A stretch of 64,000 bases of DNA from Rhizobium gallicum bv. gallicum R602sp. Its GTDB lineage: Bacteria; Pseudomonadota; Alphaproteobacteria; Rhizobiales; Rhizobiaceae. Position 1 is the stretch's first letter. The number at the start of each line of letters is the position of its first letter. Under the pieces are notes generated by a model, which did no database searches, was not told the origin of the DNA, and saw only the letters and a program-made list of their open reading frames with translations. The position numbers and the translations under genes were made by a program. Shown one piece after another: positions 47,581 to 57,002 of this stretch. The stretch covers positions 3,722,501 to 3,786,500 of the forward strand of contig NZ_CP006877.1 of the NCBI RefSeq assembly GCF_000816845.1. Reading direction: 5' to 3'.

Positions 47581-48462
47581 ATGAGTGCGGTGTTGAAAAC
47601 GATCGGTATTGTCGGCGCGGGCCAGATGGGCTGCGGCATCGCCCATGTTTCAGCAGCTGCGGGCTATAAGGTCCAGCTCTACGACCTGACGCAGGAACGC
47701 ATCGAATCCGGTCTCGCGACCATCAATGGCAACCTTGCCCGGCAGGTAACGAGCGGCAAGATGACGGATGAGGAGCGCAAAGCAACCCTTTCCCGCATCT
47801 CCGGCTCCGCCAACCTCAATGACCTTGCTCCCTCCGACCTCGTGATCGAGGCGGCAACCGAGGAGGAAGCGGTAAAACGCAAGATCTATGCGCAGGTCTG
47901 TCCAGTGCTAAAGCCGGGCGCGCTGCTTGCGACGAACACGTCCTCGCTCTCCATTACCCGCCTGGCATCGGCAACGGACCGGCCTGAGCACTTCATGGGC
48001 ATTCATTTCATGAACCCCGTGCCGGTTATGAAACTGGTGGAACTGGTGCGCGGCATCGCAACGGACGAAATTACGTTTTCGACCGCAAAGGAATTCGTCG
48101 CCTCGCTGGAAAAGACCGTCACGGTAGCTGAGGATTTTCCGGCCTTCATCGTCAACCGCATACTGCTGCCGATGATCAATGAGGCGATCTACACGCTCTA
48201 CGAAGGCGTCGGCACTGTCGATGCCATCGACACGGCGATGAAGCTCGGCGCTAATCACCCGATGGGCCCGCTTCAGCTTGCCGATTTCATCGGCCTCGAC
48301 ACCTGCCTCTCGATCATGCAGGTGCTGCACGACGGCCTCGCCGACTCCAAGTATCGCCCCTGCCCGCTGCTGGTAAAGTATGTCGAGGCCGGCTGGCTCG
48401 GCCGCAAGTCCGGCCGCGGCTTCTACGATTATCGCGGCGATACGCCCGTCCCGACGCGGTAG
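47581..48462 (+). CDS. 3-hydroxybutyryl-CoA dehydrogenase
   Basis: A 293-residue enzyme. The NAD motif is IGIVGAGQMGCGIAHVSA near the start, and the catalytic His/Glu region reads FMGIHFMNPVPVMKLVELV. The C-terminal domain (ANHPMGPLQLADFIGLDTCL) is complete. It oxidises 3-hydroxybutyryl-CoA in fatty-acid or PHB-type metabolism. It lies just after etfBA, whose flavoprotein serves the same pathway. The start is the ATG preceded by TTTGGAG. Confidence 0.94.
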   Translation: MSAVLKTIGIVGAGQMGCGIAHVSAAAGYKVQLYDLTQERIESGLATINGNLARQVTSGKMTDEERKATLSRISGSANLNDLAPSDLVIEAATEEEAVKRKIYAQVCPVLKPGALLATNTSSLSITRLASATDRPEHFMGIHFMNPVPVMKLVELVRGIATDEITFSTAKEFVASLEKTVTVAEDFPAFIVNRILLPMINEAIYTLYEGVGTVDAIDTAMKLGANHPMGPLQLADFIGLDTCLSIMQVLHDGLADSKYRPCPLLVKYVEAGWLGRKSGRGFYDYRGDTPVPTR

Positions 48463-48464
48463 CC

Positions 48465-49127
48465 CTAAGACCCTGTTGCACCCTGGATCAGTGCCTTCGC
48501 ATCGCCGCTATCCCATGCGGCAGGGCCGTTCATCGCCGAAACCAGGCACCCATTGTCGTCGATGAGCAACGTCACCGGCAGGCCGAAAGCAAGCCCTTCT
48601 TTCTTGAGGCTGTTGAAAACGCCGATCGTATTGTCGCGATAGAACTGCAGGGAATCGACGCCGGTTTCGCTTAGGAAAGCCTTCGGTTTCTCGTCATCTC
48701 CAGTGTCGATATTGACCGCGACGACCTGGAATTTGTCACTGCCCATCTCCTTCTCCAGCGCGTTCAGCGCCGGCATTTCCTCGCGGCAGGGCACGCACCA
48801 CGTGGCCCAGAGATTGAGAAGCACGGTCTTGCCCGCAAAACTCTCGAGCGTCACCGGTTTGCCGTCCGGACCGTTGAAGGCGACTGAGGTGAGCTTTCGT
48901 GGCGCGTTGACAGCAACCATCGCCGCCACCGCGCCTTTGGCGAGCGGCGTAATCTTCTGGACGAGATCCTTGGTCGCAGTGCATTCGGCAGAGGCCGTTT
49001 CACCGCCGGCATTGCCATACCCGGCTTCCTTAATGTAAACCGCTGCCGCACCGGCAATTACGCCTGCGACGGCGGCTACCGCGATCAATTTCAAGGATGG
49101 CAGCCTGAACAGCTTTTTTGTCGTCAT
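48465..49127 (-). CDS. tlpA: TlpA family thiol:disulfide interchange protein
   Basis: A 220-residue periplasmic thioredoxin-like protein. The N terminus has a membrane anchor (about 10-30, [19 protein letters not shown]). The active site is WCVPC in [18 protein letters not shown]. TlpA reduces periplasmic copper-chaperone or cytochrome-related thiols in rhizobia. GGAG-N6-ATG supports the start at 49127. It is divergent from argH, 41 bp away, a placement I recall as conserved in rhizobia. Confidence 0.93.
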   Translation of the reverse strand: MTTKKLFRLPSLKLIAVAAVAGVIAGAAAVYIKEAGYGNAGGETASAECTATKDLVQKITPLAKGAVAAMVAVNAPRKLTSVAFNGPDGKPVTLESFAGKTVLLNLWATWCVPCREEMPALNALEKEMGSDKFQVVAVNIDTGDDEKPKAFLSETGVDSLQFYRDNTIGVFNSLKKEGLAFGLPVTLLIDDNGCLVSAMNGPAAWDSGDAKALIQGATGS

Positions 49128-49168
49128 TTCATTCTCCAGGGCATGCGCCCTTAAGACAGGCATCTTTC

Positions 49169-50572
49169 ATGGCCGACGGCACAAAGGACACCAAATCCTC
49201 AAACCAGATGTGGGGCGGACGTTTCGCATCCGGCCCCGACGCGATCATGGAGGAGATAAATGCCTCGATCGGTTTCGACAAGAAGCTCTTTGCCCAGGAT
49301 ATCCGTGGATCGATCGCCCACGCGACGATGCTTGCCCATCAGGGCATCATTTCTGTGGACGATAAGGACAAGATCGTTCACGGACTAAGCACGATCCTGT
49401 CAGAAATCGAAACCGGCAATTTCGAATTCTCCCGCCAGCTCGAAGATATTCACATGAATATCGAAGCCCGCCTTGCCGCGCTGATCGGCCAGGCTGCCGG
49501 CCGCCTGCACACCGCCCGTTCACGCAATGACCAGGTAGCGCTCGACTTTCGTCTCTGGGTGAAGGAAGAGCTGCAGAAGACTGAAGCGATGCTGACGACC
49601 CTCATCGCAGCCTTCCTCGACCGCGCTGAAGAACATGCCGAAAGCGTCATGCCGGGCTTCACGCACCTGCAGACTGCTCAGCCCGTCACCTTCGGCCACC
49701 ATTGCATGGCCTATGTCGAAATGTTCGGCCGCGATCGTTCGCGCGTACGCCACGCCATCGAGCATCTGGACGAAAGCCCCATTGGCGCTGCAGCGCTGGC
49801 CGGGACCGGCTACCCGATCGACCGCCACATGACGGCAAAGGCGCTCGGCTTCCGGGAACCTACGCGTAACTCGATCGATACCGTCTCCGACCGCGACTTC
49901 GCCATCGAGTTCCTGTCGATCGCCGCGATCTGCGGCATGCATCTCTCACGCTTGGCCGAAGAGATCGTGATCTGGTCGACGCCGCAATTTGGTTTCGTGC
50001 GGCTTTCCGATGCATTTTCGACCGGCTCGTCGATCATGCCACAGAAGAAGAACCCCGACGCCGCCGAACTCGTGCGTGCCAAGACCGGCCGCATCAACGG
50101 CTCGCTGATTGCGCTGCTGACGATCATGAAGGGCCTGCCGCTCGCCTATTCCAAGGACATGCAGGAGGACAAGGAACAGGTGTTCGACGCGGCCGAGAGC
50201 CTGGAACTTGCGATCGCCGCCATGACCGGCATGGTCCGCGACATGACGGTCAATACGCAGCGCATGAAAGCCGCAGCCGGTTCCGGCTATTCGACGGCCA
50301 CCGATCTCGCCGACTGGCTGGTGCGCGAGGCGGGACTTCCGTTCCGAGATGCACATCATGTGACCGGCCGTGCCGTGGCGCTTGCCGAAAGCAAGGGCTG
50401 CGACCTCGCCGAACTGCCGCTTGCCGATCTCCAGTCCATCAACCCGGCAATCACCGACAAGGTCTACGAGGTCTTGACTGTCGAGGCTTCGGTTGCAAGC
50501 CGCAAGAGCTTCGGCGGAACGGCACCCTCCGAAGTGAGGAAGCAGATCGCCTTTTGGCGGGCTCGCAACTGA
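49169..50572 (+). CDS. argH: argininosuccinate lyase
   Basis: A 467-residue fumarase/aspartase-superfamily enzyme. The signature [12 protein letters not shown] holds the catalytic Ser (about 290). The N terminus [20 protein letters not shown] and the His-containing [15 protein letters not shown] are conserved. It makes arginine and fumarate, the last step of arginine synthesis. The start follows from [10 protein letters not shown]. An upstream in-frame start would lie within tlpA's leader. The lptM-lysA pair follows. Confidence 0.97.
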   Translation: MADGTKDTKSSNQMWGGRFASGPDAIMEEINASIGFDKKLFAQDIRGSIAHATMLAHQGIISVDDKDKIVHGLSTILSEIETGNFEFSRQLEDIHMNIEARLAALIGQAAGRLHTARSRNDQVALDFRLWVKEELQKTEAMLTTLIAAFLDRAEEHAESVMPGFTHLQTAQPVTFGHHCMAYVEMFGRDRSRVRHAIEHLDESPIGAAALAGTGYPIDRHMTAKALGFREPTRNSIDTVSDRDFAIEFLSIAAICGMHLSRLAEEIVIWSTPQFGFVRLSDAFSTGSSIMPQKKNPDAAELVRAKTGRINGSLIALLTIMKGLPLAYSKDMQEDKEQVFDAAESLELAIAAMTGMVRDMTVNTQRMKAAAGSGYSTATDLADWLVREAGLPFRDAHHVTGRAVALAESKGCDLAELPLADLQSINPAITDKVYEVLTVEASVASRKSFGGTAPSEVRKQIAFWRARN

Positions 50573-50648
50573 GAAAACAATCAGGGTGCACAAGGCGGAT
50601 AAACTTCGCTATGAAGATGTCCACCAGCGCCGCTCCAAGAGGAATCCC

Positions 50649-50843
50649 ATGCAGACCAGCTTGCCGCACCTCATCCGCCTGACGGTTGTCTTTGCCGTCA
50701 TCGGCCTTGCCGTTGCCGGATGTGGACGCAAGGGCGATCTCGATCCGCCGAGCGCGATGGCAACGAAGGAAGGCGACGTATCGAAGCCGACGAAACAGCC
50801 GGGCGCCGTCGACAAGCCATTCCTTCTCGATCCTTTGCTTTGA
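50649..50843 (+). CDS. lptM: LPS translocon maturation lipoprotein LptM
   Basis: A 64-residue lipoprotein. The signal peptide ends at the lipobox LAVAGC; the mature N terminus CGRKGDLDPPSA matches the LptM (YifL) motif GCGxKGxL. LptM helps LptD form its native disulfides in the outer membrane. An in-frame start at 50586 is not needed. It lies 12 bp before lysA and 76 bp after argH. Confidence 0.88.
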   Translation: MQTSLPHLIRLTVVFAVIGLAVAGCGRKGDLDPPSAMATKEGDVSKPTKQPGAVDKPFLLDPLL

Positions 50844-50855
50844 TAGGCACGTCCC

Positions 50856-52124
50856 GTGAACCACTTCGAATATCGCGACGGCATCCTTTACGCCGAGAAC
50901 GTCCCCGTTCCGGAGATCGCCAAGGCCGTCGGCACGCCTTTCTATTGCTATTCGACCGCAACGCTTGAGCGCCACTACCGGGTCTTCGCCGAAGCCTTCA
51001 GCGATATCGATTCCATGGTCTGCTATGCGATGAAGGCGAATTCGAACCAGGCTGTGTTGAAGACCCTCGGCAGGCTCGGCGCCGGCATCGACGTCGTGTC
51101 CGAGGGCGAATTACGCCGCGCGCTTGCTGCCGGCATCCCAGCAAGCCGCATCATGTTCTCCGGCGTCGGCAAGACGCCCCGTGAGATGGACTTCGCGCTC
51201 GAGGCCGGCATCTACTGCTTCAATGTCGAATCCGAACCGGAACTCGAAATCCTCAATCAGCGCGCCGTCAAGGCCGGCAAGAAGGCACCTGTCTCCTTCC
51301 GCATCAATCCGGACGTCGATGCGAAGACGCATTCGAAGATCTCGACCGGCAAGAAAGAAAACAAGTTCGGCATTTCCTGGGAACGCGCTCGCGCCGTCTA
51401 TGCACAAGCCGCCAAGCTGCCCGGTATCGAAGTCACCGGCATCGACATGCATATCGGCAGCCAGATCACCGAGCTGCAGCCCTTCGACGATGCCTTCAAG
51501 CTGTTGCGCGAACTGGTCGATACCCTGCGTGCCGACGGCCACGACATCCACCATGTTGATATTGGTGGCGGCCTTGGCATCCCTTACAAGGAAGACAACG
51601 AGCCGCCGCCACTGCCAGATGCCTACGCGGCGATCGTCAAGAACCAGCTCCGCGGGCTGAACTGCAAGATCGTGACTGAACCGGGCCGCCTGATCGTCGG
51701 CAACGCCGGCATTCTCGTTACCGAAGTTATCTATGTAAAGGATGGTGGCGAAAAGACCTTCGTCATTGTCGATGCGGCAATGAACGATCTGATCCGCCCG
51801 ACGCTTTACGATGCCTGGCACGAAATCCGGCCCGTCGTGATCTCAGCGGCAAATGCTCCGCGCATCAAGGCCGATATCGTGGGGCCGGTTTGCGAGACCG
51901 GGGACTATCTGGCGCTCGATCGAGAGATGGCGATGCCGAAGCCGGGCGATCTGTTTGCGGTCAGTTCCGGCGGCGCTTATGGTGCAGTGCAGGCAGGCAC
52001 CTATAACAGCCGCCTGCTGGTGCCAGAAGTTCTGGTGAAGGGCGCCGATTTCCATGTAATTCGGCCCCGCCGAACCTACGAAGAACTGATCGGCCTCGAC
52101 TCCGTACCCGCCTGGATCGAGTGA
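50856..52124 (+). CDS. lysA: diaminopimelate decarboxylase
   Basis: A 422-residue PLP enzyme of the alanine racemase-type barrel fold. The PLP Lys is in CYAMKANSNQAVLKTLG (about 60). Further conserved parts are HIGSQITELQPF, the glycine-rich VDIGGGLGIPY and the C-terminal CETGDYLALDREM. It decarboxylates meso-diaminopimelate to L-lysine, so it drains cell-wall precursor to protein synthesis. No riboswitch is visible. It is the third gene of argH-lptM-lysA. Confidence 0.97.
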   Translation: MNHFEYRDGILYAENVPVPEIAKAVGTPFYCYSTATLERHYRVFAEAFSDIDSMVCYAMKANSNQAVLKTLGRLGAGIDVVSEGELRRALAAGIPASRIMFSGVGKTPREMDFALEAGIYCFNVESEPELEILNQRAVKAGKKAPVSFRINPDVDAKTHSKISTGKKENKFGISWERARAVYAQAAKLPGIEVTGIDMHIGSQITELQPFDDAFKLLRELVDTLRADGHDIHHVDIGGGLGIPYKEDNEPPPLPDAYAAIVKNQLRGLNCKIVTEPGRLIVGNAGILVTEVIYVKDGGEKTFVIVDAAMNDLIRPTLYDAWHEIRPVVISAANAPRIKADIVGPVCETGDYLALDREMAMPKPGDLFAVSSGGAYGAVQAGTYNSRLLVPEVLVKGADFHVIRPRRTYEELIGLDSVPAWIE

Positions 52125-52288
52125 CAGCCTCATCACTTTTTGGCGAATAGAGGTGAAAAAACGGCTTTGCCGACCGCCTGCCCTCGCCTTCGCCACAAAG
52201 AGTGTTATCTTTTCTCCATGCGAGCATATTGCCTAGCAAGCGCCGGAAGCGCCCTCCATTACTCCAGCATCAACTGGCGGAGACCGGA

Positions 52289-54940
52289 TTGACGAACAGC
52301 CCCCGCAGGCAAAGACATGGCGCGTTTGCCCTTCGGCCCTCTCTCGCGAGGCTCGTCGCGGTAAAGCGGTTCTTTGCGCGCCTGGTACTCGTATCCGAGC
52401 AGGTCCTGCCACCGCTTGTCCCGGTTCTTTCCGCCGTGGCCTTCTATCTGGCAGCGTCCTGGTTCGGCCTCTTCCGCTCCGTTCCTGACTTCATGCGTGT
52501 CGGGCTGCTGATTGCCTTCGCCATCGCCTTCCTCGCCGCGCTCATCCCATTTCGCAATCTCCGCTGGCCCAATACCGCCGAAGCCGACCACCTGCTTGAG
52601 GAGCGCAACGGCCTACCGCATCAGCCGGTGACGGTGCAGGAAGATGAACCGGCCGTCGACACGCCCTTCGCAAAGGCGCTTTGGCGCGAACATCAGACGC
52701 GGATGGCGAAGAAGATAGCAGCCCTCGACACTGGCTTCCCCCGCCCGGACATCGCAACCCACGACCGTTTCGCGCTGCGTGCCATCCCGGCGCTCCTTCT
52801 CGTCACGGCCTTCGGTTACTCGCTTTCGACCAACGGCGGCTCAATCACCGACGCGCTGCAGCCACCCGTCGCGCCGGCAGCGACCAATCCGGCTGTGCGT
52901 ATCGACGCATGGGTCACCCCGCCCTCCTATACCAGCCGCGCTCCGGTCTATCTGACGGCAACCGGCACTGAGCAGGCGATCAACATTCCGCAGTTCTCGA
53001 ACCTGACCGTTCGCGTCAGCGGCGGGCAGACGAAAGACGAAAAGGTCTTATTCAGGAAAGAAAGCGGCGAGGTGCGGGAAATCGCATCCGAGGCAAAGGC
53101 AAATCCGCAGCCTGGTGCTGCGCCGCAGGCGAAGCCACAGGGTCCTGCCACGCCAGTACTTGCCGCACAGACACATTTGATGAAGCTTGAGGAAAACGGT
53201 GCGCTGCTCGTCAATGGCCGCAGGTGGAACTTCAATGTCATTCCCGACAAGGCACCCGAAATTGCCTTCGACGGATTGCCCAAACCCAGCGTAAACGGGG
53301 CGCTGGAAATCGGCTTCACGGTAAAGGATGATTACGGCGTGCAGGAAGCGCGTGCAGAAATCCTGCCGGCCCAATCCGATCCGGAGGCAAAGCCGCTTTA
53401 TCCATTCCCCGATTTCCGGCTCGACATTCCGCGCCGCAACGCGCGTGATGCCAAGGCTGTGACCAGCAAGAACCTGACCGAGCATCCGCTGGCCGGAAAG
53501 CGCGTACGCGTAACGCTGGTCGCCAAGGATGCAGCCGGCCAGACCGGCCGGAGCCCGCCGCATGAAATGACGCTGCCGTCACGGCCGTTCAACGAACCGC
53601 TGGCCGCAGCCGTTGCGGAAGAACGCCAGGTTTTCGCACTCGATACCCGCAAGATGCCGGAAGCGATCGCTCTTAACGAGGCGCTGACGATCCGTCCTGA
53701 AGAAACGATTCCCAAGCTCACCAACTATCTGCTGCTGCAATCGGCGCACACGCGCATGAAGCTCGCCAATGGCGACGAGCAGTTGAAGGATACGGCCGAC
53801 TATCTCTGGGATATCGCAATCGGCATGGAGGATGGCGACCTTTCGCTTGCAGAACGCAACCTGCGCAACGCCCAGCAGAATCTCGCCGACGCGCTTCAGC
53901 GCAATGCGCCGGACCCGGAGATCAAGAAGCTCATGGACGAGCTTCGCAAGGCGATGAACGAATACATGAAGGAACTGGCTCAGCGCATGCAGAATGCGCC
54001 GATGCAGCCGAACCAGAACGCGCAGAACGTCATCCGCCAGCAGGATCTGGAGCGCATGATGGACCAGATCGAGAATCTGGCCCGTTCAGGCAACCGCGAT
54101 GCCGCTCAGCAGATGCTTTCAGAATTGCAGCGCATGATGAACAACCTACAGGCAGGCAGGCCGCAACAGGGACAGCAACAGCAGGGCGACAACAGCCAGA
54201 TGCGCCAACAGATGGACAAGCTTGGCCAGATCCTCCGCGACCAGCAGAAGCTGATGGAGCAGACCTTCAAGCTGGACCAACAGTTGAAGGACCGTATGCA
54301 GCGCGGCGACCCGAATATGGGTATGAACGATCCGCTACTTGACCAGATGATGCCAGGCCAGGATGGCCAGCCGCAGGATCAGCAGCAGGGGCAGAACGGC
54401 GAACAGGGGCAGTCACCGTCGGAGCAGATGACCGAGGAGCAATTGCGCGATGCGTTGAAACAGCTCCGAGCACAGCAGGATGCGCTTGGCAAGCAGCTCG
54501 GCGAACTGCAGAAAGGCCTTGGCGAGATGGGTATGAAACCCGGACCGGGCTTTGGTCAGGCACAGCGCGAAATGGAAGGTGCCGGGCGCGAACTCGGCCA
54601 GGGCCGCGGCGAACCGGCCCTCCAGGGCCAGGGCCGTGCGCTGGAAGCGTTGCGCCAGGGCGCCCGGGACATGATGAACCAGATGATGCAAGCGCAACAG
54701 GGCCAGCAAGGCCAAGGGCCACAAGGTCAGGTTGGCCAGGGCAACCAGAACGGCCGCGATCCGCTCGGTCGTCCGCGTCGCGCAGAGGGTCCGGATTTCG
54801 GCGATCAAGTGAAGGTACCGGACGAAATCGACGTGCAGCGCGCACGCGAAATTCTCGATGCGATCCGCGAAAAGCTCGGCAACAACCCGCCTCAGGAGAT
54901 GGAGCGGCGCTATCTGGAACGGCTGCTGGATATTCAGTAG
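52289..54940 (+). CDS. TIGR02302 family membrane protein, Gln-rich C terminus
   Basis: An 883-residue protein from a TTG start with GGAG six bases upstream. Two membrane helices lie at about 30-75 (PPLVPVLSAVAFYLAASW), another near 170-185 (IPALLLVTAFGYSLS). The middle part is extracytoplasmic with beta-rich domains. The C-terminal third is strongly Gln/Met-rich (QGQQQQGDNSQMRQQMDKL, then QDQQQGQNGEQGQ). The TIGR02302 family is alphaproteobacterial and of unknown function. An in-frame ATG at 52202 would add 29 residues. Confidence 0.85.
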   Translation: MTNSPRRQRHGAFALRPSLARLVAVKRFFARLVLVSEQVLPPLVPVLSAVAFYLAASWFGLFRSVPDFMRVGLLIAFAIAFLAALIPFRNLRWPNTAEADHLLEERNGLPHQPVTVQEDEPAVDTPFAKALWREHQTRMAKKIAALDTGFPRPDIATHDRFALRAIPALLLVTAFGYSLSTNGGSITDALQPPVAPAATNPAVRIDAWVTPPSYTSRAPVYLTATGTEQAINIPQFSNLTVRVSGGQTKDEKVLFRKESGEVREIASEAKANPQPGAAPQAKPQGPATPVLAAQTHLMKLEENGALLVNGRRWNFNVIPDKAPEIAFDGLPKPSVNGALEIGFTVKDDYGVQEARAEILPAQSDPEAKPLYPFPDFRLDIPRRNARDAKAVTSKNLTEHPLAGKRVRVTLVAKDAAGQTGRSPPHEMTLPSRPFNEPLAAAVAEERQVFALDTRKMPEAIALNEALTIRPEETIPKLTNYLLLQSAHTRMKLANGDEQLKDTADYLWDIAIGMEDGDLSLAERNLRNAQQNLADALQRNAPDPEIKKLMDELRKAMNEYMKELAQRMQNAPMQPNQNAQNVIRQQDLERMMDQIENLARSGNRDAAQQMLSELQRMMNNLQAGRPQQGQQQQGDNSQMRQQMDKLGQILRDQQKLMEQTFKLDQQLKDRMQRGDPNMGMNDPLLDQMMPGQDGQPQDQQQGQNGEQGQSPSEQMTEEQLRDALKQLRAQQDALGKQLGELQKGLGEMGMKPGPGFGQAQREMEGAGRELGQGRGEPALQGQGRALEALRQGARDMMNQMMQAQQGQQGQGPQGQVGQGNQNGRDPLGRPRRAEGPDFGDQVKVPDEIDVQRAREILDAIREKLGNNPPQEMERRYLERLLDIQ

Positions 54941-55036
54941 CTGAGCTTGGATCGCAATGCGCCACCCAACTCCTAGGGTGCAGTGGATTCTCTTTCAAAT
55001 GATGGGTCGCTCACGGCGCCGACGCAGCGTGGTGGA

Positions 55037-55057
55037 ATTCCTGTCAAGGACAGGAAT
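55037..55057. repeat. 9 bp inverted repeat downstream of the cpdR-like gene
   Basis: ATTCCTGTC-AAG-GACAGGAAT. It lies in the 147 bp convergent gap between the TIGR02302 and cpdR-like genes. It lacks a T tract, so a terminator is not certain. Confidence 0.45.
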
Positions 55058-55087
55058 GGGGAGCAGGGAAGGTGTCGCCAACCTGTC

Positions 55088-55447
55088 TCACGCAGCCAGC
55101 GCCCGGGCAACCGCTTTTCGGATGTCTGGAAGTGCAAACGGCTTCGACACGACGTCGACGATCTTTTCTGCAAGGTCATCGGCCCGTTCGCGCTGCTCGG
55201 CATAGCCCGTCATCAGCAGGATTTTGAGCGTCGGAAAGGCCGATTTCGCCTGATGCGCAAGCTCGATGCCGTCCATGACCGGCATGCGGATGTCGGAAAG
55301 CAGTAGATCATAGACCCCGTCCTTCAGCTTCTCCAGCCCCTCGGCGCCATCGGCGGCTTCGTCGGTCTCATGACCGTCAAGGCGCAAGGCCCGGGCGACG
55401 AAAGAGCGAAGCGAATCTTCGTCTTCCGTGATCAGAATTTTTGCCAT
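55088..55447 (-). CDS. cpdR: CpdR-like single-domain response regulator
   Basis: A 119-residue receiver domain with no output domain. The acidic pair is in MAKILITEDEDSLRSF, the phospho-acceptor Asp in LLLSDIRMPVMDG (about 53), the Thr in LLMTGYAEQRER and the Lys in VVSKPFALPDIRKA. The pattern fits alphaproteobacterial CpdR, which guides ClpXP to CtrA and other substrates during the cell cycle. Identity as CpdR is inferred. A TTAACCAT half-site lies about 90 bp upstream. hpt follows upstream on the same strand. Confidence 0.82.
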   Translation of the reverse strand: MAKILITEDEDSLRSFVARALRLDGHETDEAADGAEGLEKLKDGVYDLLLSDIRMPVMDGIELAHQAKSAFPTLKILLMTGYAEQRERADDLAEKIVDVVSKPFALPDIRKAVARALAA

Positions 55448-55535
55448 GATGTGCATCGCTCCGTCTTCATGCCCCGGAACGGAAATTGCACGGCGTTCCT
55501 TTTCGATCGGTAAACGAAAGAAGGCGATGGAAGGG

Positions 55536-55544
55536 ATGGTTAAC
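55536..55544 (-). promoter_or_regulatory. CtrA-like half site upstream of cpdR-like gene
   Basis: GTTAACCAT read on the minus strand matches the CtrA half site TTAACCAT. It stands about 90 bp before the cpdR-like ATG. Confidence 0.3.
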
Positions 55545-55567
55545 AACCCGTCTTATCCTCGATGAGG

Positions 55568-56110
55568 TCAGGCGTCGCCGGTAACCACGCCGACATAGGG
55601 CAGCTCACGGAAGGCATAGGCGACATCCATGCCGTAGCCGACGACGAAGTAATCCGGGCATTCGAAGCCGACATAGTCTGCCTCGAGCTTTTCTTTGCGC
55701 TTGACGCTCTTGTCGAGCAGCACGGCGATGCTGACGTTGCGCGCGCCGCGTTCGTAGAGAAGTTCCTTGGCGAAAAGCAGCGTGCGGCCTGATTCGAGGA
55801 TGTCGTCGATCAGCAACACGTCGCGATCTTTCACGTCGCTGTCGATATCCTTGACGATGCGGACGCCCTGAGAAACCGTTCCCGTACCGTAGCTGGAAAG
55901 CGTGATGAATTCGACTTCAGGCGCAAGCCCGCTGTCGTGTAGCGCGCGGATGAGGTCTGCGGCAAAAATGAACGACCCCTTCAACACGGCAATGACGAGC
56001 AGGTCCTTTGTCGGACCCGCAGCAATATGCTTTGCCATTGCGTGATTGCGTTCGGCAATCTGCTCGGCAGTGAAAAGCGGTTCGATAATTTTTCCGCGCA
56101 CGACAGGCAT
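55568..56110 (-). CDS. hpt: hypoxanthine phosphoribosyltransferase
   Basis: A 180-residue purine-salvage enzyme. The PRPP motif is VLLIDDILESGRTLLFAKEL (about 100-120), with the FIAVLKGSF-like segment LLVIAVLKGSFIFAADL near 45. It converts hypoxanthine and guanine with PRPP to nucleotides. GGAG before the ATG supports MPVVRGK as the start. It lies between the cpdR-like and DUF3426-like genes on the minus strand. Confidence 0.95.
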   Translation of the reverse strand: MPVVRGKIIEPLFTAEQIAERNHAMAKHIAAGPTKDLLVIAVLKGSFIFAADLIRALHDSGLAPEVEFITLSSYGTGTVSQGVRIVKDIDSDVKDRDVLLIDDILESGRTLLFAKELLYERGARNVSIAVLLDKSVKRKEKLEADYVGFECPDYFVVGYGMDVAYAFRELPYVGVVTGDA

Positions 56111-56169
56111 ACGGCTAGCTCCATGAAACGAAGGGTAAGCCGTTAGCACATTAGAAGGGCAGAAACACC

Positions 56170-56829
56170 CTAAGGCATGAACGAAAGCCGGACTTCGGGC
56201 ATTTTTCCGCCAGAGTGCTGCACGCGTGCCGAAAAACCACGGCTCTCGCCACCATAGATGACGTCTGCCGGCGGATTGATGACCATGCTCGCCACCAGCT
56301 GCTCGCCGCTCATCAGATCCGCGCGGATCGGCCGCACGGTCTGTGTGGTACCACTGCCGTTTTCGATGATGCCGTTGATAACCAGGATGCGCATACCATT
56401 TGCCTCGCGCGGCGCCACCGTGACATGCGTGAAGTGAAGCGGCGAGGTCAAGGCAGCAGTATCGCTCCCCGCCAGGCCGGAGAAACCGCCCGTCAGGCCG
56501 AAAACGAGAACGAAAAGCATGAAGACCAGGGCTATAAAGCTTTTGAGCGACGCCCGCTGCAGCCACTCTTCTGCGATCGCGAGAAACATAGTCGCCTTCG
56601 AGAAAGCTTCAGGCGTCGCAGGAAGCTTGGCAGCGGCAGCGGCGCGCTTACGATTGTCATTGAAACTTCTGGCGTTGAAGCCTTGGCTCCGGTTGCCGAT
56701 AACGACGAACTCGGCATCGGCGACATCTGTCGGACGGCCAGGATAGCGGGGCTGACGCGCGGCGGGCTCCGGCGGCAAGAAATCGTAGGCGTTGCTCGCC
56801 GCGCGGCGCCTGAAGGTGGATGCTTCCAT
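56170..56829 (-). CDS. DUF3426-like single-pass membrane protein
   Basis: A 219-residue protein. An N-terminal cytoplasmic part (1-100) is polar and Arg-rich. One membrane helix (about 103-123, FIALVFMLFVLVFGLTGGFS) is followed by an extracytoplasmic beta-type domain with GMRILVINGIIENGSGTTQT and GFSARVQHSGG, as in DUF3426 tails. It lacks the zinc-finger start common to MJ0042 proteins. The start was set at MEASTFRRR; earlier starts add eight residues. Function unknown. Confidence 0.78.
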   Translation of the reverse strand: MEASTFRRRAASNAYDFLPPEPAARQPRYPGRPTDVADAEFVVIGNRSQGFNARSFNDNRKRAAAAAKLPATPEAFSKATMFLAIAEEWLQRASLKSFIALVFMLFVLVFGLTGGFSGLAGSDTAALTSPLHFTHVTVAPREANGMRILVINGIIENGSGTTQTVRPIRADLMSGEQLVASMVINPPADVIYGGESRGFSARVQHSGGKMPEVRLSFMP

Positions 56830-56915
56830 GTTGACGGTCTCTCCCATCTCCACATGGTTTCAGTGCACGGTTAAAATCCGGCATTGAAACGAATCCTGCC
56901 CAGTCGTAAATTTTA

Positions 56916-56934
56916 ATGGTTAATGCTTCGCTAA
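56916..56934. promoter_or_regulatory. CtrA-like site upstream of ftsE
   Basis: ATGGTTAA (TTAACCAT on the other strand) at 56916-56923 overlaps TTAATGCTTCGCTAA (56920-56934), a TTAA-N7-CTAA match with one mismatch to the CtrA TTAA-N7-TTAA site. TTAACGGTGTTGGTTAA nearby has a 9 bp spacer. Confidence 0.3.
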
Positions 56935-57002
56935 GCTTGCCTTCAAACAGGCATCTTTCCGACGAAATTCACTGATTGTTAACGGTGTTGGTTAACAAGT
57001 CG

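Noticed and set aside
54941..55087. Possible small gene in the convergent gap before the cpdR-like gene
   Set aside because: Only frames without start signals; the inverted repeat is the sole structure.
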